Positions 45,435-56,122 are shown, counted from the first letter of the stretch. The stretch is 64,000 nucleotides of DNA from Chryseobacterium geocarposphaerae (GCF_002797535.1 NZ_PGFD01000001.1:1178001-1242000); one strand, 5' to 3'. The notes: a model not told the origin generated them from the sequence alone. Translations and numbers: made by a program.

Positions 45435-45517
45435 CTTCGGGTCTTCTTCGGATCACCTTCGGGTCGGCTTCGGAAAAACGGTACTTTTTCCGAAGCACTT
45501 CCGAAGAAGACCCGAAG
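45435..45517. repeat. Large nested inverted repeat (cruciform-capable)
   Basis: The outer 17-bp arms CTTCGGGTCTTCTTCGG (45435-45451) and CCGAAGAAGACCCGAAG (45501-45517) are perfect complements. Inside, CTTCGGAAAAA (45468-45478) and TTTTTCCGAAG (45485-45495) form a perfect 11-bp stem with a 6-base loop. TTTTGACCG direct repeats precede it (about 45399-45420). The GC-rich CTTCGG theme differs from its AT-rich surroundings. No gene is seen in 45309-45991 apart from repeats. Confidence 0.8.
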
Positions 45518-45658
45518 GATTACTATACAAAATTGAGGGGATTTTAATTTTATGGATGATTTTGAACCTCTTAACTTCATACTTTTAGTAATTCTAATAA
45601 AAAATTGGTCATTATATACACTTTTACATTAGTTCTGCTCTCTTCATGATGATGACGC

Positions 45659-45779
45659 TGTTATTCCGAATATAAACTGAAGGTTTACGAACGAAGTTCA
45701 GAAGTGAAATGAAGAATCTGAGCGATCATAAGATTCTTTGAACTACATTCGCATCCCTTCAGGCTGTGTCAGAATGACA
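45659..45779. repeat. Dispersed palindromic element (GTTATTCCGAA...CAGAATGAC type)
   Basis: The element starts near GTTATTCCGAA and ends TCAGAATGAC, an imperfect terminal inverted repeat. Internally AAGAATCT (45712-45719) pairs with AGATTCTT (45731-45738). Its ends resemble those of the element inside prmC. It looks like a non-coding dispersed repeat. Confidence 0.5.
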
Positions 45780-45991
45780 TGGTGCAAAATTGTATAGAGT
45801 CGCCAAAAAATTTCATAGTAACTTTTTGAACCATTAAGAAATTAAGAAAGAGTAAGAAATGGCAAATACATAAAGCCGGAAGATTTCTTAATTATCTTCA
45901 CTGCTTTATGTCTATTAATAGTTGATACACAGTTCTAAAGTCTGAGCCTTTTGGGGTTCAAATAAAAAAAATTTCAGTTCAAAAAACATTC

Positions 45992-46255
45992 TTATTTTTT
46001 GAGTGTATTGATGAAAAACGATTTGGGATAAAAGATTTTCCGTCCGATTTTAACATAAGGAATGTCTTGGGATTTCCTGATCCGGAATAAAGTGCTGTCG
46101 CTGATGTTCAAAAGCCTTTTCACATTGGCGCTGTCATAGAACAATGAATCATTGTTCTGATTCTCCTTTAAAATGTTTACGATTTCTTCAAAGACTGCCA
46201 AAATAGTGTTCAACATTTCATCATCATACATAGATGTACCTGATTTCTTTTTCAT
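45992..46255 (-). CDS. Helix-turn-helix (excisionase-type) DNA-binding protein
   Basis: This 87-residue protein has a MerR/excisionase-like winged HTH in its C-terminal half (SANVKRLLNISDSTLFRIRKSQDIPYVKIG followed by RKIFYPKSFF). The pattern is that of small HTH_17-type proteins common in Bacteroidota mobile and accessory regions. The N-terminal half is a short helix. The gene has a TACGTTTG box at 46302-46309. It may be a remnant of an integrated element, as no integrase is adjacent. Confidence 0.8.
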   Translation of the reverse strand: MKKKSGTSMYDDEMLNTILAVFEEIVNILKENQNNDSLFYDSANVKRLLNISDSTLFRIRKSQDIPYVKIGRKIFYPKSFFINTLKK

Positions 46256-46301
46256 ATTGTGTTTTTTTAGATTAAAAGAATCAAGTTTTTGTGTTATATT
46301 T

Positions 46302-46309
46302 CAAACGTA
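46302..46309 (-). promoter_or_regulatory. Promoter -7 box TACGTTTG for the small HTH gene
   Basis: The minus strand has TACGTTTG (TAnnTTTG) 46 bp upstream of the ATG at 46255. Confidence 0.4.
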
Positions 46310-46410
46310 AGGGAATTAAATTTATTGTTTGCTATTAAAAAAATTATATTTGATGAAAAAAATGGCAACCTAAGGTAAAAAGCATCTGAGATTCACAATC
46401 ATTATACTTT

Positions 46411-46719
46411 CTATTTAACTTTTTTAAATTTTGAAAGAAATAAGTGATCATTATGAAAATAGCCGTTACTATTGGTGATCAGCCATTCATTATTTTGTTT
46501 TGTAACGATACATTCACCAACTATAGCAATGTGCTCAGCCCATTGTATTGATAAGAATATTTAAGATTCCATCTTTCTATATTTCCAGTCTATTTCTGCC
46601 ATGTTTCTGTAGTATTTTGCGGAAGCAAGCGAGGTATATTGAGGATTAGTATATCTTATTTCATATCCAAACAGGTCTTTTTTTAAGTTGGCTGGATCGT
46701 TGATCTGGGTCATCCAGTC
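46411..46719 (-). pseudogene. RHS-gene remnant and adjoining orphan fragment
   Basis: 46561-46719 translates as [20 protein letters not shown] followed by a segment ending MAEIDWKYRKMES and a stop. This matches the middle of the two full DUF6443/RHS proteins ([18 protein letters not shown], then VDWKTGA), but nothing RHS-like precedes it and it stops early. Directly downstream, 46411-46557 is an open frame without any ATG (WAEHIAIVGECIV, NEWLITNSNGYFHNDHLF), which looks like the C-terminal part of a small unrelated, perhaps immunity-type, protein. The flanks (46310-46410 and 46720-46992) hold nothing recognisable. Confidence 0.7.
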
Positions 46720-46992
46720 TCAAATTATAAATTTTAATAATCTATTTAAAATAACATAAACAAAATATTTTTGTATCACTAACTCTGATACACCAGGAAT
46801 GACCTCCAGTCAATTACCTATGATTTTTTCTTCAGAAATAAACAAGAGCAGGTATTACCCTACCCTTGTTTTAAAATCATCCTTTCAAATAAGTACTGAA
46901 AATCAACGATTTAATTTTTGAAAAATGTCCATCACTAACTGTGAAAAATTACCAAAATCCGCGTCATCGGGTTTATAAAGCCGCGAGAGCGG

Positions 46993-47409
46993 TTATTTCT
47001 CTATATTCAATTTTCCTTTAACTTTAACTAGCATAGACTTTTCTTTATCTTTCTTATCATAAAGCCAAATCGTATCTTTATTGTATTTTACAACTTTAAT
47101 TTGCGAGTTATAATTCATCAATGTAAATATAGAGTCATCATCAACACCCCATTCTAATCTTTCATCAATACCATCATCATAAAATAACCATCTTTTATTT
47201 TGAACTTTAGAATAAGAGTATTTCAAAAGTTTACCATTTTTAGAAAGTTTTAAAGTAAAACCATAAAATTCTGCCCTATCTCTAGGCCATTCATAATTCC
47301 AATAGCCTATGGAGTCATTATATAAAATGACATTTTTTATTTTATCACTCGGACTCGAACAACTTGTAAATATAATTGCAAGAAATATATATATTATAAT
47401 CTTATTCAT
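46993..47409 (-). CDS. Small lipoprotein downstream of RHS protein (candidate immunity protein)
   Basis: This 138-residue protein has a lipoprotein signal ([19 protein letters not shown], Cys17). The mature domain is beta-rich and aromatic ([35 protein letters not shown]). The gene overlaps the end of the DUF6443/RHS gene by 8 bp, so the pair is translationally coupled. Coupled small genes after polymorphic RHS proteins usually encode immunity proteins, and a periplasm-facing lipoprotein would fit a toxin acting in the envelope. This is inference; no family is recognised. A weak CCGC/GCGG hairpin (46981-46992) follows the stop. Confidence 0.75.
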   Translation of the reverse strand: MNKIIIYIFLAIIFTSCSSPSDKIKNVILYNDSIGYWNYEWPRDRAEFYGFTLKLSKNGKLLKYSYSKVQNKRWLFYDDGIDERLEWGVDDDSIFTLMNYNSQIKVVKYNKDTIWLYDKKDKEKSMLVKVKGKLNIEK

Positions 47410-50400
47410 TTGGGTTTTTCATTAATTCGACTGATTGCGGTTTAGACTGCTGTGTTCCATTTTGTATAACTATTTGCATTGGCTCTCCTTCATATCCTCC
47501 AATGGTAGATATATTAACTCCCCCTTTATTATTTTTATTAAAATCATTTATATAAGGATCCATACCTTGCCATGAAATTTCATCTTTTTTATAAGCATTC
47601 CATAATCTTTGTGCAAAACCAAAAGCAACAGAATTCTGATTTCCTTCAGTAGAATTTCCGTAATCTGATGTTTTAGCTTGTCCTAAATAAACTTTTGCAT
47701 GATCAAGAAATGTATATTTTCCATTTAAATTTTCGCTTTTATGCCCATTTGCTCCAGCTTCGTGATCTAAAGTATTTCTTAAATTATACAAATCGTTATA
47801 ACTTCCTTTTTGTAATTGTTTGATATTAAAATATACAGTTCCTGTTGCTCTAGATGTAATAGCCCCAGTATCTTCACCTTTAATTTTGTTACTTACTCCA
47901 TAATATCCTGAGAATCCTTTTTGTCCAGCATAGTGAGCAATTATATTACTTACAGCTCTGAGCGTTCCTTTTTTATTATAATCCAATTGGGATAGTTTAG
48001 CATTTCCCTGATCAGTATGCACTATAATATTATTCGTTTTTTTATTATCTCTGTACATAAATCTTCCATTTTTATTAAAATGATCATCTACTGGAGCCAT
48101 TCCATCCGGATCAATAAATCTCAAAGGATTGTTAAACGCATAATTGTACGGACTATGACGGGTCATTTTCTCCGCCAAAGGATCAATTACACCCCATCTT
48201 CCTAAGTCCGGCATGTAAAACCTTGCTCCGTAATCATACATTCCGGTCTCCTGAAGCTCCTTCCCGTTGTACTTGTACTGATAAGCCTGATCAAAACTGT
48301 GGTTTTCACTATTATGCATCAACCCAAACGGATAGTAGTTGGTTACCCCTTCTGCTTCTCCTGTGATGATGTAGTTGTTACAAATCTGTCCATCCGGAGT
48401 ATCATAGCAATTGTTGACCAGAATATCCCCGGTGACAATCCCGTTTCCATCAGCATCACTGTAACTTAATCTTACATTTCCTAAATGGTCAGTGTAATTA
48501 TAAAAATATATGTTGCGTAAGGCATCAAAATAACCTTCTGAGGTCGGGATGATTCTCAGCTTCATCTCATCGTTCATTGTAGTTCCCGTTTCATCTTCCC
48601 AGGCATACGTGTATTTATACTGGAAACCTCCCAGATAATCGGTCTGCAATCCTCCAAAGAGCTTCTTCACTTTCACCCCGTCTGCACGGTAGGTATAGTC
48701 TGTTACCTGTGCATTTTGGGTAATCTTTGCAGGTAAATTTAAGTAATTATATTGAATGGAAGAAATGCCTTTATCCCGTAAGGAGGTCATATTTCCGTTG
48801 GCATCGTATACTATACTGGCAGGATTGGCTTTGTACGGGTAGCCCTGTGCAATGGTAACGGCATCGCGTACGGTCTGCAAACGGTTGGATGCATTTCCAT
48901 TTTCATATTCATAGGTAAGGTTGTCGATCATCAGAGAAGTAGCTCCTATTCTCTGGGCGGTTCTCACCATTGTTTTTATATTCCCGTTCAGGTCATAGGT
49001 AGCCTTTTCATAATATTCTCTCAGGGAAGGATTGGTCGCGTTCTGGTAAAAGCCTGCCGAAAGGCGGTTGAGGCTATCATATACATAGCCGTATCTTTTC
49101 AGAGATTCGTTGGGGGTAGCTCCTGTTTTCCAGTCTACTTCGGCAATATTCCCGTTGTATTTTGGGGTTACCTGCAAAGAGGTATCGGAAGCATCGGGAG
49201 TCTGAATACCTTCCACCTGATTGTATTTGATCTTATAGCCAAAGAGATCATTACCCAGATTATTGGGATCATTGATCTGCGTCATCCAGCCCCGGATATT
49301 GTATTGGTAATCTACCGTCTGCAGCCCGCTTCCTACTACCTTGCCTCCTACTTTCCTGGTCTTCAGCTGCGAAAGCTCATTGTATTCGTTCTGGGTGAGG
49401 ATTTCTTCGGCACCGTTGTCTATTTTATGCTTGTGTACCAACATCCTGTTCTGGTTATCGTAGGTAAAGGTTTCGGTGATCATTTTTTCAGGATCGCTGC
49501 TCAGTCTTTTATGTTTTGTGATCACCTGCTTTGGGGTTCCCGAAAAATCCAGCTCGGATTCTGTTTGGGTATAGCCTCCCAAGTGATTGATGGAATGGGT
49601 GGCGATCACTCTTGCCCGGGTATCATAATAGCTGTAACTTTTCGTCCAGCTGTCGTCTTCTATGTTTTTCACATAGGATGCCAATGGCAGGCCTTTGGTA
49701 TTGAGCACAGCACTCATGGTATCGGTAAGTACGGCAGCCTGCCCCGGAATAGCAGGAGTAAAGGCCGGGGTTCCTGCAGGATAGGTATCGTAATAATTGA
49801 CCGATAAAACGGTTTCTATGTCGGTGAAATAGACATTGGTATAATAGATCTGCATCCCGTTTTTGGTAAATCCACCGCCGCTTCTGCTTTCCGCAATCAC
49901 CAGATTTGCGGCCTGGCTCTGCATGGTTTCCCTGGATCCGCCTGCGATTATTCCTGTATACACGGGTCTTCCGAGCTGGTCATATTTCGTGATCAGCCAT
50001 TTTCCCTGGGCATTCAGATTGACATCGCGGGTCAGGATCAGTCGGTCTGCTTGGTCATATACCATATATTCCCATCCTTTACCGGGAAGTTTCTTTTCTG
50101 CCAGGCGATTTTTCTGGTCATATTTATACTGATAGCAGAGATTGTCCAGCGTTGTGCTGTCAATAGCATTTGCTGCTACGGCCAATGGAGGGATAACGTA
50201 GGCCAGCTGGTCGTAATCGTTGTACACATAATAGGTATCTGCGCTTACGGTGGCGTTCAGCATCTTTCTTACGAGCACCGTCTGCCCCTGTCCGTTTTTA
50301 AATTCTATGGTTTTGTTGCCGTCTTCATCTGTAATGGTATTTTTGTACAGCTGACCGGCTCCGTAAGGAGTGGCAGAAAGCGTGATGGAAGCGGTAAATG

Positions 50401-50920
50401 AGGCGGCATCAAAAGTCGCAATGTATTTTTTTACTTCGCCGTCCGTATTCGCACTATAGCCCAGCTTTACCGGTTTATCTGCCCATGCGGCTCCTACCTG
50501 TTTCTGTTCCAGTACCCGGTCCAGCGGAGAGGCTTCGAATTCTTTTTTGGCAAAGATGATCTCATTACCGAGCGGGGTATTCACTGCGTTGGCTAAAGGA
50601 TTGTCTATGATTGCTCCGTTGGCTGTGGCAGACTGGGGAACCGGAAGATAGTCTACGGCCTGTCTTCCGTACTGGTCATAGACTATATGGGATACGATGT
50701 CTCTTTGCAGCGGAGAGGCTTTTATATTAATTACCTGCTTGGGTCTTCCCAGCCCGTCGAGGTACTGCACGTTTTCCGAAGCTTTCGGGGCCGCTTCCGT
50801 TGGGTCAGTTAAATAGGTTTTTGAATAGACATAGTTTTCTGTAGTGCTCAGATTGAGGGTCTGCGCACGTACAACACCTGCTACAAACAATGCACTGATA
50901 GGAATGATTAGCTTTTTCAT
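47402..50920 (-). CDS. DUF6443/RHS repeat-associated core protein with metalloprotease-like C-terminus
   Basis: This 1172-residue protein has a signal peptide ([20 protein letters not shown]) and a DUF6443 N-terminus ([28 protein letters not shown]). Many YD/RHS repeats follow ([33 protein letters not shown]). The RHS core ([32 protein letters not shown]) ends at DPDGM about residue 941. The remaining 231 residues are unique and carry HEAGANGH (1053-1060), a possible zinc-binding variant, suggesting a peptidase-like effector. The partner secreted RHS-like protein is 11 bp upstream and the candidate immunity lipoprotein overlaps the end. Confidence 0.87.
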   Translation of the reverse strand: MKKLIIPISALFVAGVVRAQTLNLSTTENYVYSKTYLTDPTEAAPKASENVQYLDGLGRPKQVINIKASPLQRDIVSHIVYDQYGRQAVDYLPVPQSATANGAIIDNPLANAVNTPLGNEIIFAKKEFEASPLDRVLEQKQVGAAWADKPVKLGYSANTDGEVKKYIATFDAASFTASITLSATPYGAGQLYKNTITDEDGNKTIEFKNGQGQTVLVRKMLNATVSADTYYVYNDYDQLAYVIPPLAVAANAIDSTTLDNLCYQYKYDQKNRLAEKKLPGKGWEYMVYDQADRLILTRDVNLNAQGKWLITKYDQLGRPVYTGIIAGGSRETMQSQAANLVIAESRSGGGFTKNGMQIYYTNVYFTDIETVLSVNYYDTYPAGTPAFTPAIPGQAAVLTDTMSAVLNTKGLPLASYVKNIEDDSWTKSYSYYDTRARVIATHSINHLGGYTQTESELDFSGTPKQVITKHKRLSSDPEKMITETFTYDNQNRMLVHKHKIDNGAEEILTQNEYNELSQLKTRKVGGKVVGSGLQTVDYQYNIRGWMTQINDPNNLGNDLFGYKIKYNQVEGIQTPDASDTSLQVTPKYNGNIAEVDWKTGATPNESLKRYGYVYDSLNRLSAGFYQNATNPSLREYYEKATYDLNGNIKTMVRTAQRIGATSLMIDNLTYEYENGNASNRLQTVRDAVTIAQGYPYKANPASIVYDANGNMTSLRDKGISSIQYNYLNLPAKITQNAQVTDYTYRADGVKVKKLFGGLQTDYLGGFQYKYTYAWEDETGTTMNDEMKLRIIPTSEGYFDALRNIYFYNYTDHLGNVRLSYSDADGNGIVTGDILVNNCYDTPDGQICNNYIITGEAEGVTNYYPFGLMHNSENHSFDQAYQYKYNGKELQETGMYDYGARFYMPDLGRWGVIDPLAEKMTRHSPYNYAFNNPLRFIDPDGMAPVDDHFNKNGRFMYRDNKKTNNIIVHTDQGNAKLSQLDYNKKGTLRAVSNIIAHYAGQKGFSGYYGVSNKIKGEDTGAITSRATGTVYFNIKQLQKGSYNDLYNLRNTLDHEAGANGHKSENLNGKYTFLDHAKVYLGQAKTSDYGNSTEGNQNSVAFGFAQRLWNAYKKDEISWQGMDPYINDFNKNNKGGVNISTIGGYEGEPMQIVIQNGTQQSKPQSVELMKNPNE

Positions 50921-50931
50921 AATTTGTTTTT

Positions 50932-53900
50932 TTAATGTTTGTAGTTGTATTTGAATTCTTTAATCACTTTTCCGGAAGTACTTCCCTGTCTTATTTCTTT
51001 TAACCTGTTCGCCGAATCGTAAATATATATTTCGCGCACTCCTGAAGGCGGAGTTACACTGGTTACACCAATCAGAGGGTCGTAGGTGTAGGTAGTAACC
51101 TGCAGATTGGCTAATGCCGGAAGGCTTCTAAAGCTATCCAGAGCATTTATTAATGCAGCTTCACTGGCAGGGTTTGAGGCATCTGCATCTGATGCTTCAA
51201 TACTGTTGGCAGCCAGCCCGCTTACAGCGGAATAAGGCAGCCCTGTAATTTTCGCAATGGGCTGCGTACCGCCATATCCCCAGATGATGCTGGTAGGCAC
51301 TCCTTCTTTGGTCGTATACTGAAGAATATTCCCTTTAGCATCATAGAGGTCATAGGTAACCTGGGTTTCCAGTGCCGCACTTCCAAAAGACGACTGTATT
51401 TGGTTTGAGAGATAGGAAACGTTATTGGGCCAGCTATTGCTGTAGTTTATTTTTTGGGTTCCCTGGAGCTTCCCGTCTTTATAGCTTTCAATTTTCTCAA
51501 TTTCAGATATCCTGTTTTGTGAATAGACAGAGTTCCCGGAATGGTAGAAATATTTTGATTTCAGCTGGATTCCGTTTTCGGTAACGGTATTTTGTTCAGC
51601 AATTTGTTTGTTTACCGGGTTATAAGTGAAGGATTCATTTTTTTCGGTTGTTATCTGGGTTCCGTTGTCATAAAAGTAATTTTTAGTTTTTGTTGACGCC
51701 AGCTTTGTCCATCCAAAGGTTTCAAAAACGGGAACGGGTATAAAACTAGGAGCCCCCACCTCTAAAGGCAGTCCTCCCCAGAAGCTTTTTGGACTGGAAT
51801 AATTGCTGTTACACTGCATACATGAATTCCCGTTGGTCAAACTGCTTTGGTAGACACTGAATGTTTTAGGATAATTTTCACTGGTTCCGTTATAGATACT
51901 GTTAGGTTTTACAAATCGAACCCCTGTGTATTCCTCAAAGTTTTCGTAGCTGTATTCATTCTCCACTTCAGACAGTTTTCTGAGGCTGCTGTCATACACT
52001 GTCTGCCGTATTAAGTTTCCTCTTTTGTAATCAAAATTTTTAGGCTGTACAAATGGAGGTCCCTGAGGATATTCGATGTTGGGAAAGTCTAACGGTGAAG
52101 TATATTCGTAGGTGATTTTTCCTTTATCCGTTCCTTCCTGCACCGTCACATATTTGTAGCCTACCGCGCTTCCCTGCGTTTTAAAGAGCGGAATATTGTT
52201 CTCGGTAGTCACAACATCATAAGAGTTGGAGTACAATTCTCCGTCTGAACATCCGACCGTTCCTCCATAAGGTGCAAATATTAACCTGGCATTGAAACTT
52301 TCCGTATATCTGAACAACGGTTTAGGATCTACCAGAGCGCCACTGCTTAAAGTGGTATTGTCATAGTTATAACTATATTTCTTTTCTTTGGAAGGACCGG
52401 ATAAGCCATGATAAAATGCTTTGTAATAATCTGCTGGCGTATCATTATCAAAATACCCTATTCTTCTGATCCTGTTTCCTCCACCGTAAAGAAAGTTATT
52501 TACCACCGCATCTTCTGAAAAATAGTGGATTCCCAAAATATCTGTCCCTGTATAGTTCAGATCAAGGTTCGTCCACACTACCCGATAGCTTTTATTCTTT
52601 TCCAGTGTGAAAGAGATACAGCAGTTAGCACTTGATGAAGGGCAGGCGATATTATTATTAGCGACTTCCCAACCCGAGCCATTATATACTTCAAGCGAAA
52701 ACTTCCTCGTATTCAGATCTTCGAGAACAATACTTGGAAAAAACAAAACCTTTCTGTTGGAGGTAGATACCGGTAACAGCGTTGTACTACTGCTATTTTT
52801 ATTAAAGTATAAATTCTCAGGAGGTAAAGCTGTAAAAGATTTGTTTTCGCTAAAATCGGTGATCAGACTGTTTCCGATATAAGAGTACTGATTGGGCTCA
52901 AAATCAAAAATGGCACTTCCACCGGTAGGGTATTTAATCTTTTGTAAAATATCGGTGGTTGAATAGACCGGAGATGTATTCCTTCTGTAATCGGGTGAGG
53001 AATTAACGTCACACTGATCGAAAGCATTAAAATATCCCCATGCATCTTTTCCTACCGCTTTGCCCAGAAAGTCATTGTTTTCATAAGAAAACTGATGGCT
53101 TCCCACCACATTGTTTTCTCTGTCAATTTCTTCAATTTTGCTGAGAAACATCCTTTTCTCCAGGACCGTTCTGTATTCCTGAGTGAAATTGTATTTTTTA
53201 ATAAAGCCATTGTTCCAGTTTAGCAATGTCACCGATTTAAGGGAAGATGCTGTTTCCGGCAACACCAGATTGGTATCTTCCCTGTTTTGAAGATAGTCGA
53301 ATTTTATTTTCGCGATCCCTACAATATTGATCTGTGAAATCTTTTTCACCTTTATTAAAGTGGAAGATCTGTTGAAGCTTTGTACAGGAGGAAAGTTTCC
53401 GCAAGCATTATAAAGTTCGTAAACGGTAGAAAGATTGGTTCCCAGATTACCAAATTCAGAAACCCTGTAAGTAACTTTGGTGAATCCTTCTTTTATTTCG
53501 TTTTCATTATACACGTATTCTATTAACGTATTATTGTTGGGATCAATAACTTTAGACAGATGGAAAGAGCTGTTAAATTGCTTATCTTCATAGATGTTAT
53601 CGAACGGGGCTAACAACCGATTGCTGTCATAATAATAGTTTCGTACGCCTCCTGAATTGCTTGAAACTTCAATCACGTTAAAAACATACTGATATCCTCG
53701 ATCATCAAATACTATAAACCCGGTAGGTTTATATGTACTGCTGTCATATTGATTAATGATCTTTATTGTATAACTGTCCAAAGGAACTACCTCAAGAGTC
53801 CCTGAATCATTTTTTTTGATATAAAATCTTCCGGTTCTTCCAAAGAAGTTAAACTGCCAAAGATCGTGCTCGGTATCATATTTATCAGTACGGTTCGCGG

Positions 53901-54429
53901 TCCAGATAAATTCGTTTCCAACCGATTGGTCACCTGAGGACAAATTTGATCTGTAACCTGCTTTATAATCATTCAGTATATTCTTAGAAAAATAATAATA
54001 ATTATTAATATGATTGGCTACACTCGTCTGGTAAACCCCTACTTTCCCTGGCTTATCTGATGATGCTAAGATGAGTTCTTCATCAGGATGCCCTTTTACG
54101 GTGCGTGATATGGTTCCCCCGGCAAATAAATTCCATCCCAATCCTACATCGCCAGAGATTTCATCTGCTGCAATACTCGAGGTATGGTACTTAAGACTTA
54201 TATCCACCGAAACATCCTTTGATTGTGAAGGGATATTAAAAAGAGGGATGGAAATATCCGGAACTCCTGTATAATTACTCACAGGAACTTCTTCAAACTT
54301 CATTAATGACGATACTGTGGGGGAAGGGGGAATCATCTGAGGCAGATCTGTTCTTATTTGAGGTCCTGTAGATTGTGCAAAAGATATTTGTAGGGCTATT
54401 AAGCTTATAGCAGTAACTATTTTCTTCAT
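50932..54429 (-). CDS. Large secreted RHS-like protein (partner of DUF6443 protein)
   Basis: This 1165-residue protein has a signal peptide ([19 protein letters not shown]). The N-terminal domain reads [25 protein letters not shown] followed by [19 protein letters not shown] and [15 protein letters not shown], the SpvB/TcB-like opening of Bacteroidota RHS systems. The C-terminus has YD motifs ([39 protein letters not shown]) and ends [15 protein letters not shown]. No toxin-like tip is present. It probably forms part of a shell or delivery partner for the adjacent DUF6443 protein (inference). It starts 4 bp after the T9SS sorting-domain fragment and has a paralogue at 60309-63728. Confidence 0.8.
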   Translation of the reverse strand: MKKIVTAISLIALQISFAQSTGPQIRTDLPQMIPPSPTVSSLMKFEEVPVSNYTGVPDISIPLFNIPSQSKDVSVDISLKYHTSSIAADEISGDVGLGWNLFAGGTISRTVKGHPDEELILASSDKPGKVGVYQTSVANHINNYYYFSKNILNDYKAGYRSNLSSGDQSVGNEFIWTANRTDKYDTEHDLWQFNFFGRTGRFYIKKNDSGTLEVVPLDSYTIKIINQYDSSTYKPTGFIVFDDRGYQYVFNVIEVSSNSGGVRNYYYDSNRLLAPFDNIYEDKQFNSSFHLSKVIDPNNNTLIEYVYNENEIKEGFTKVTYRVSEFGNLGTNLSTVYELYNACGNFPPVQSFNRSSTLIKVKKISQINIVGIAKIKFDYLQNREDTNLVLPETASSLKSVTLLNWNNGFIKKYNFTQEYRTVLEKRMFLSKIEEIDRENNVVGSHQFSYENNDFLGKAVGKDAWGYFNAFDQCDVNSSPDYRRNTSPVYSTTDILQKIKYPTGGSAIFDFEPNQYSYIGNSLITDFSENKSFTALPPENLYFNKNSSSTTLLPVSTSNRKVLFFPSIVLEDLNTRKFSLEVYNGSGWEVANNNIACPSSSANCCISFTLEKNKSYRVVWTNLDLNYTGTDILGIHYFSEDAVVNNFLYGGGNRIRRIGYFDNDTPADYYKAFYHGLSGPSKEKKYSYNYDNTTLSSGALVDPKPLFRYTESFNARLIFAPYGGTVGCSDGELYSNSYDVVTTENNIPLFKTQGSAVGYKYVTVQEGTDKGKITYEYTSPLDFPNIEYPQGPPFVQPKNFDYKRGNLIRQTVYDSSLRKLSEVENEYSYENFEEYTGVRFVKPNSIYNGTSENYPKTFSVYQSSLTNGNSCMQCNSNYSSPKSFWGGLPLEVGAPSFIPVPVFETFGWTKLASTKTKNYFYDNGTQITTEKNESFTYNPVNKQIAEQNTVTENGIQLKSKYFYHSGNSVYSQNRISEIEKIESYKDGKLQGTQKINYSNSWPNNVSYLSNQIQSSFGSAALETQVTYDLYDAKGNILQYTTKEGVPTSIIWGYGGTQPIAKITGLPYSAVSGLAANSIEASDADASNPASEAALINALDSFRSLPALANLQVTTYTYDPLIGVTSVTPPSGVREIYIYDSANRLKEIRQGSTSGKVIKEFKYNYKH

Positions 54430-54433
54430 CTGT

Positions 54434-54867
54434 TTATTTCTTAATCAGTTTAGCATTAGCGGTTTTATTATCGTCTGTTTTTATCGTAACCAGGTAAGCA
54501 CCCTGTATCAAAGGCTGGGTATTGATCTTCGTTACCTTATTCTTGGTTTTCAAACTCTGAAGCTGTCTACCTGCCATATCATACATCGTAATATCCGCTT
54601 CCTTAAAATCAAAGCCAATTTCTATATAGGCATAATCGGATACCGGATTCGGATAGATCCTGATATCCTGCTTTTCGATCAATTGATCCACCTGCTGATC
54701 TCCCAACTTTACAATCTTCCAGTTCTCCTTTCCTAGTTCTTCTGCACTGGTTCCTGCCAGAATAATAGAGCCGTCTCTGTTTAGTTTAATATCCGAAAGC
54801 CGTTCTTCTCTTTTTCTGGATTCTCCTTTGACGTGTTTTCGCCACTGTTCGTTTCCGTTTTCATCAT
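54434..54867 (-). pseudogene. C-terminal part of frameshifted T9SS protein (sorting domain)
   Basis: In the frame of this segment the upstream DNA reads DENGNEQWRKHVKGESRK, REERLSDIKLNRDGSIILAG, TSAEELGKENWKIVKLGDQQ, then the type A sorting domain with IRIYPNPVSDYAYIEI and GAYLVTIKTDD, ending NAKLIKK. It lies in a different frame from the 54781-56067 ORF, which carries the signal peptide and repeats. The two together form one ancestral protein, so the sorting signal is now cut off. A partial paralogue with the same C-terminus is at 63733-64000. Confidence 0.75.
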
Positions 54868-56067
54868 CCAGAAGGTTTCATCATCGGCTTCTATTCTGCC
54901 TTCTGCCTGGGTATAGCCTCCGAGTAAGATTCCTTTGGTTAGGTCTTTATTTTTTTCTCTTTCATTGTGTCCTAAGATGACATGCATTCCCATTAAAACA
55001 TCCCTGTTTTTAAAGTTGTAAGATTTCTGCCAGATCTCTTCACCTTTTTCATTTAAGGAGATGAGCCAAAGGTCGGTACCTTCTTCTACGCTTACGGTTT
55101 TATTGCCTGATCTCTCGGAACGGCTTTCGCCTCCTATGATAAAGCCTGAAGTAGTCATAGCCACGGTTCTTAAGTGATCGTCTCCTGTTCCTCCATAGTT
55201 CTTTTCCCATTCTACTTTGCCGTCTTTGCTGAGTTTAATGATCCAGTAATCGCCTTCTCCCTGATTATTTGTGGATTTGGGGTAACGGGATACGGGATTC
55301 GGGGTGGGAGTTCCGGAACTCAAACCACGAATCTCGGAACTCGAACCTATCCCCGAATCCCGAAACTCGGAACTTCTGGAATAGACTCCTAATAAAACAC
55401 CGCCATCTCTCGTTGGAATCATTTTTTCTACTTCGTCTAAGCCTTTTCCGCCTAAAATAAGCTGGGAGAGTTCTTTTCCGGTTTTGTCTAATTTGACAAC
55501 AAGAACGTCTTTGGAACCATAACCTTGTGGAGAGTTTTGAACATTTCCTGCGACAAAGAATCCTAAGTCAGTGGTTTGGATTACGGCTCTGGCTTCTTCA
55601 TCGGAAGTGCTGCCTAGGGTTTTCTGCCATACTTCATCTCCGAATTCATTAATTCTGATGAGCCAGATATCGGAACCTCCTTTGGAGTCGTCTTTTTTGT
55701 CAAGGCCTTTGCCTGAATAGGAAGTTCCTGCTAAGAGAAAGCCTCCGTCCTGAGTGGAAAGGGATGCGGAAAGGTAATCGTGGTTCTTGCCTGCAAAGTA
55801 TTTTTCCCAGACTTCTTCTCCCTGTTGGTTGAGTTTTACTAAATGGAAATCGTAGCCGTTGTTCTGCTGTTGGCTGTTGGCTTCTTGCGACAGGCTTTTA
55901 GACTGAATGGAGCTTCCGGTAATTAAGTACTGAAGGTCTACGGTTGGAGTCACCTGACTTAAGAAATCCTGAGTGGTGGATTTGATGTCTTTCTGCCATA
56001 GGACTTCCTGAGCGGAAACGCTCAGAACTGTGCATAGGAAATATGCACCGATATAGAGTTTTTTCAT
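54781..56067 (-). CDS. Secreted delta-60-type repeat protein, frameshifted before its T9SS domain
   Basis: The 428-residue product has a signal peptide (MKKLYIGAYFLCTVLSVSAQ). Repeats of about 55-60 residues follow, such as DIWLIRINEFGDEVWQKTLG, TTDLGFFVAGN and DLWLISLNEKGEEIWQKSY, probably a beta-propeller. After DDETFWMMK the real frame is lost and translation ends in NGFRILN. A palindromic insertion (about 55281-55380) adds the low-complexity run SSEFRDSGIGSSSEIRGL. A TATTTTTG box is at 56115-56122. Without the sorting domain the protein should reach the periplasm but not be exported by T9SS. Confidence 0.75.
   Translation of the reverse strand: MKKLYIGAYFLCTVLSVSAQEVLWQKDIKSTTQDFLSQVTPTVDLQYLITGSSIQSKSLSQEANSQQQNNGYDFHLVKLNQQGEEVWEKYFAGKNHDYLSASLSTQDGGFLLAGTSYSGKGLDKKDDSKGGSDIWLIRINEFGDEVWQKTLGSTSDEEARAVIQTTDLGFFVAGNVQNSPQGYGSKDVLVVKLDKTGKELSQLILGGKGLDEVEKMIPTRDGGVLLGVYSRSSEFRDSGIGSSSEIRGLSSGTPTPNPVSRYPKSTNNQGEGDYWIIKLSKDGKVEWEKNYGGTGDDHLRTVAMTTSGFIIGGESRSERSGNKTVSVEEGTDLWLISLNEKGEEIWQKSYNFKNRDVLMGMHVILGHNEREKNKDLTKGILLGGYTQAEGRIEADDETFWMMKTETNSGENTSKENPEKEKNGFRILN
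55293..55362. repeat. Palindromic element read through in the T9SS gene
   Basis: CGGGATTCGGGG (55293-55304) and CCCCGAATCCCG (55351-55362) are perfect 12-bp arms. Inside is the perfect palindrome GAGTTCCGGAACTC (55308-55321). It interrupts the regular repeat pattern with low-complexity Ser/Gly/Pro/Arg residues. Confidence 0.7.
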
Positions 56068-56114
56068 CCCGTATTATGTTTAAGTTTACTGTTATTAATT
56101 TTTTAAAAACGTTG

Positions 56115-56122
56115 CAAAAATA
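56115..56122 (-). promoter_or_regulatory. Promoter -7 box TATTTTTG for the left T9SS-RHS module
   Basis: The minus strand has TATTTTTG (TAnnTTTG) 47 bp upstream of the ATG at 56067. The gap 56068-56483 also contains a GCGACA/TGTCGC dyad (56235-56251) and a terminator (56287-56305); no gene is seen in it. Confidence 0.45.

Noticed and set aside
45151..45580. Overlapping ORFs on both strands around the DUF6266 start and the cruciform
   Set aside because: They are Arg/Lys/Ser-rich translations of palindromic DNA with no start signals or recognisable domains.
46411..46557. A small gene for an immunity-like protein
   Set aside because: No ATG, GTG or TTG start lies in the open frame, and a stop precedes it, so it is recorded only as part of the remnant.
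54861..54880. Programmed ribosomal frameshift joining the T9SS repeat protein to its sorting domain
   Set aside because: No classical slippery heptamer or downstream pseudoknot is evident, and the intact paralogous sorting domain needs no shift. A mutation or sequencing error is simpler.
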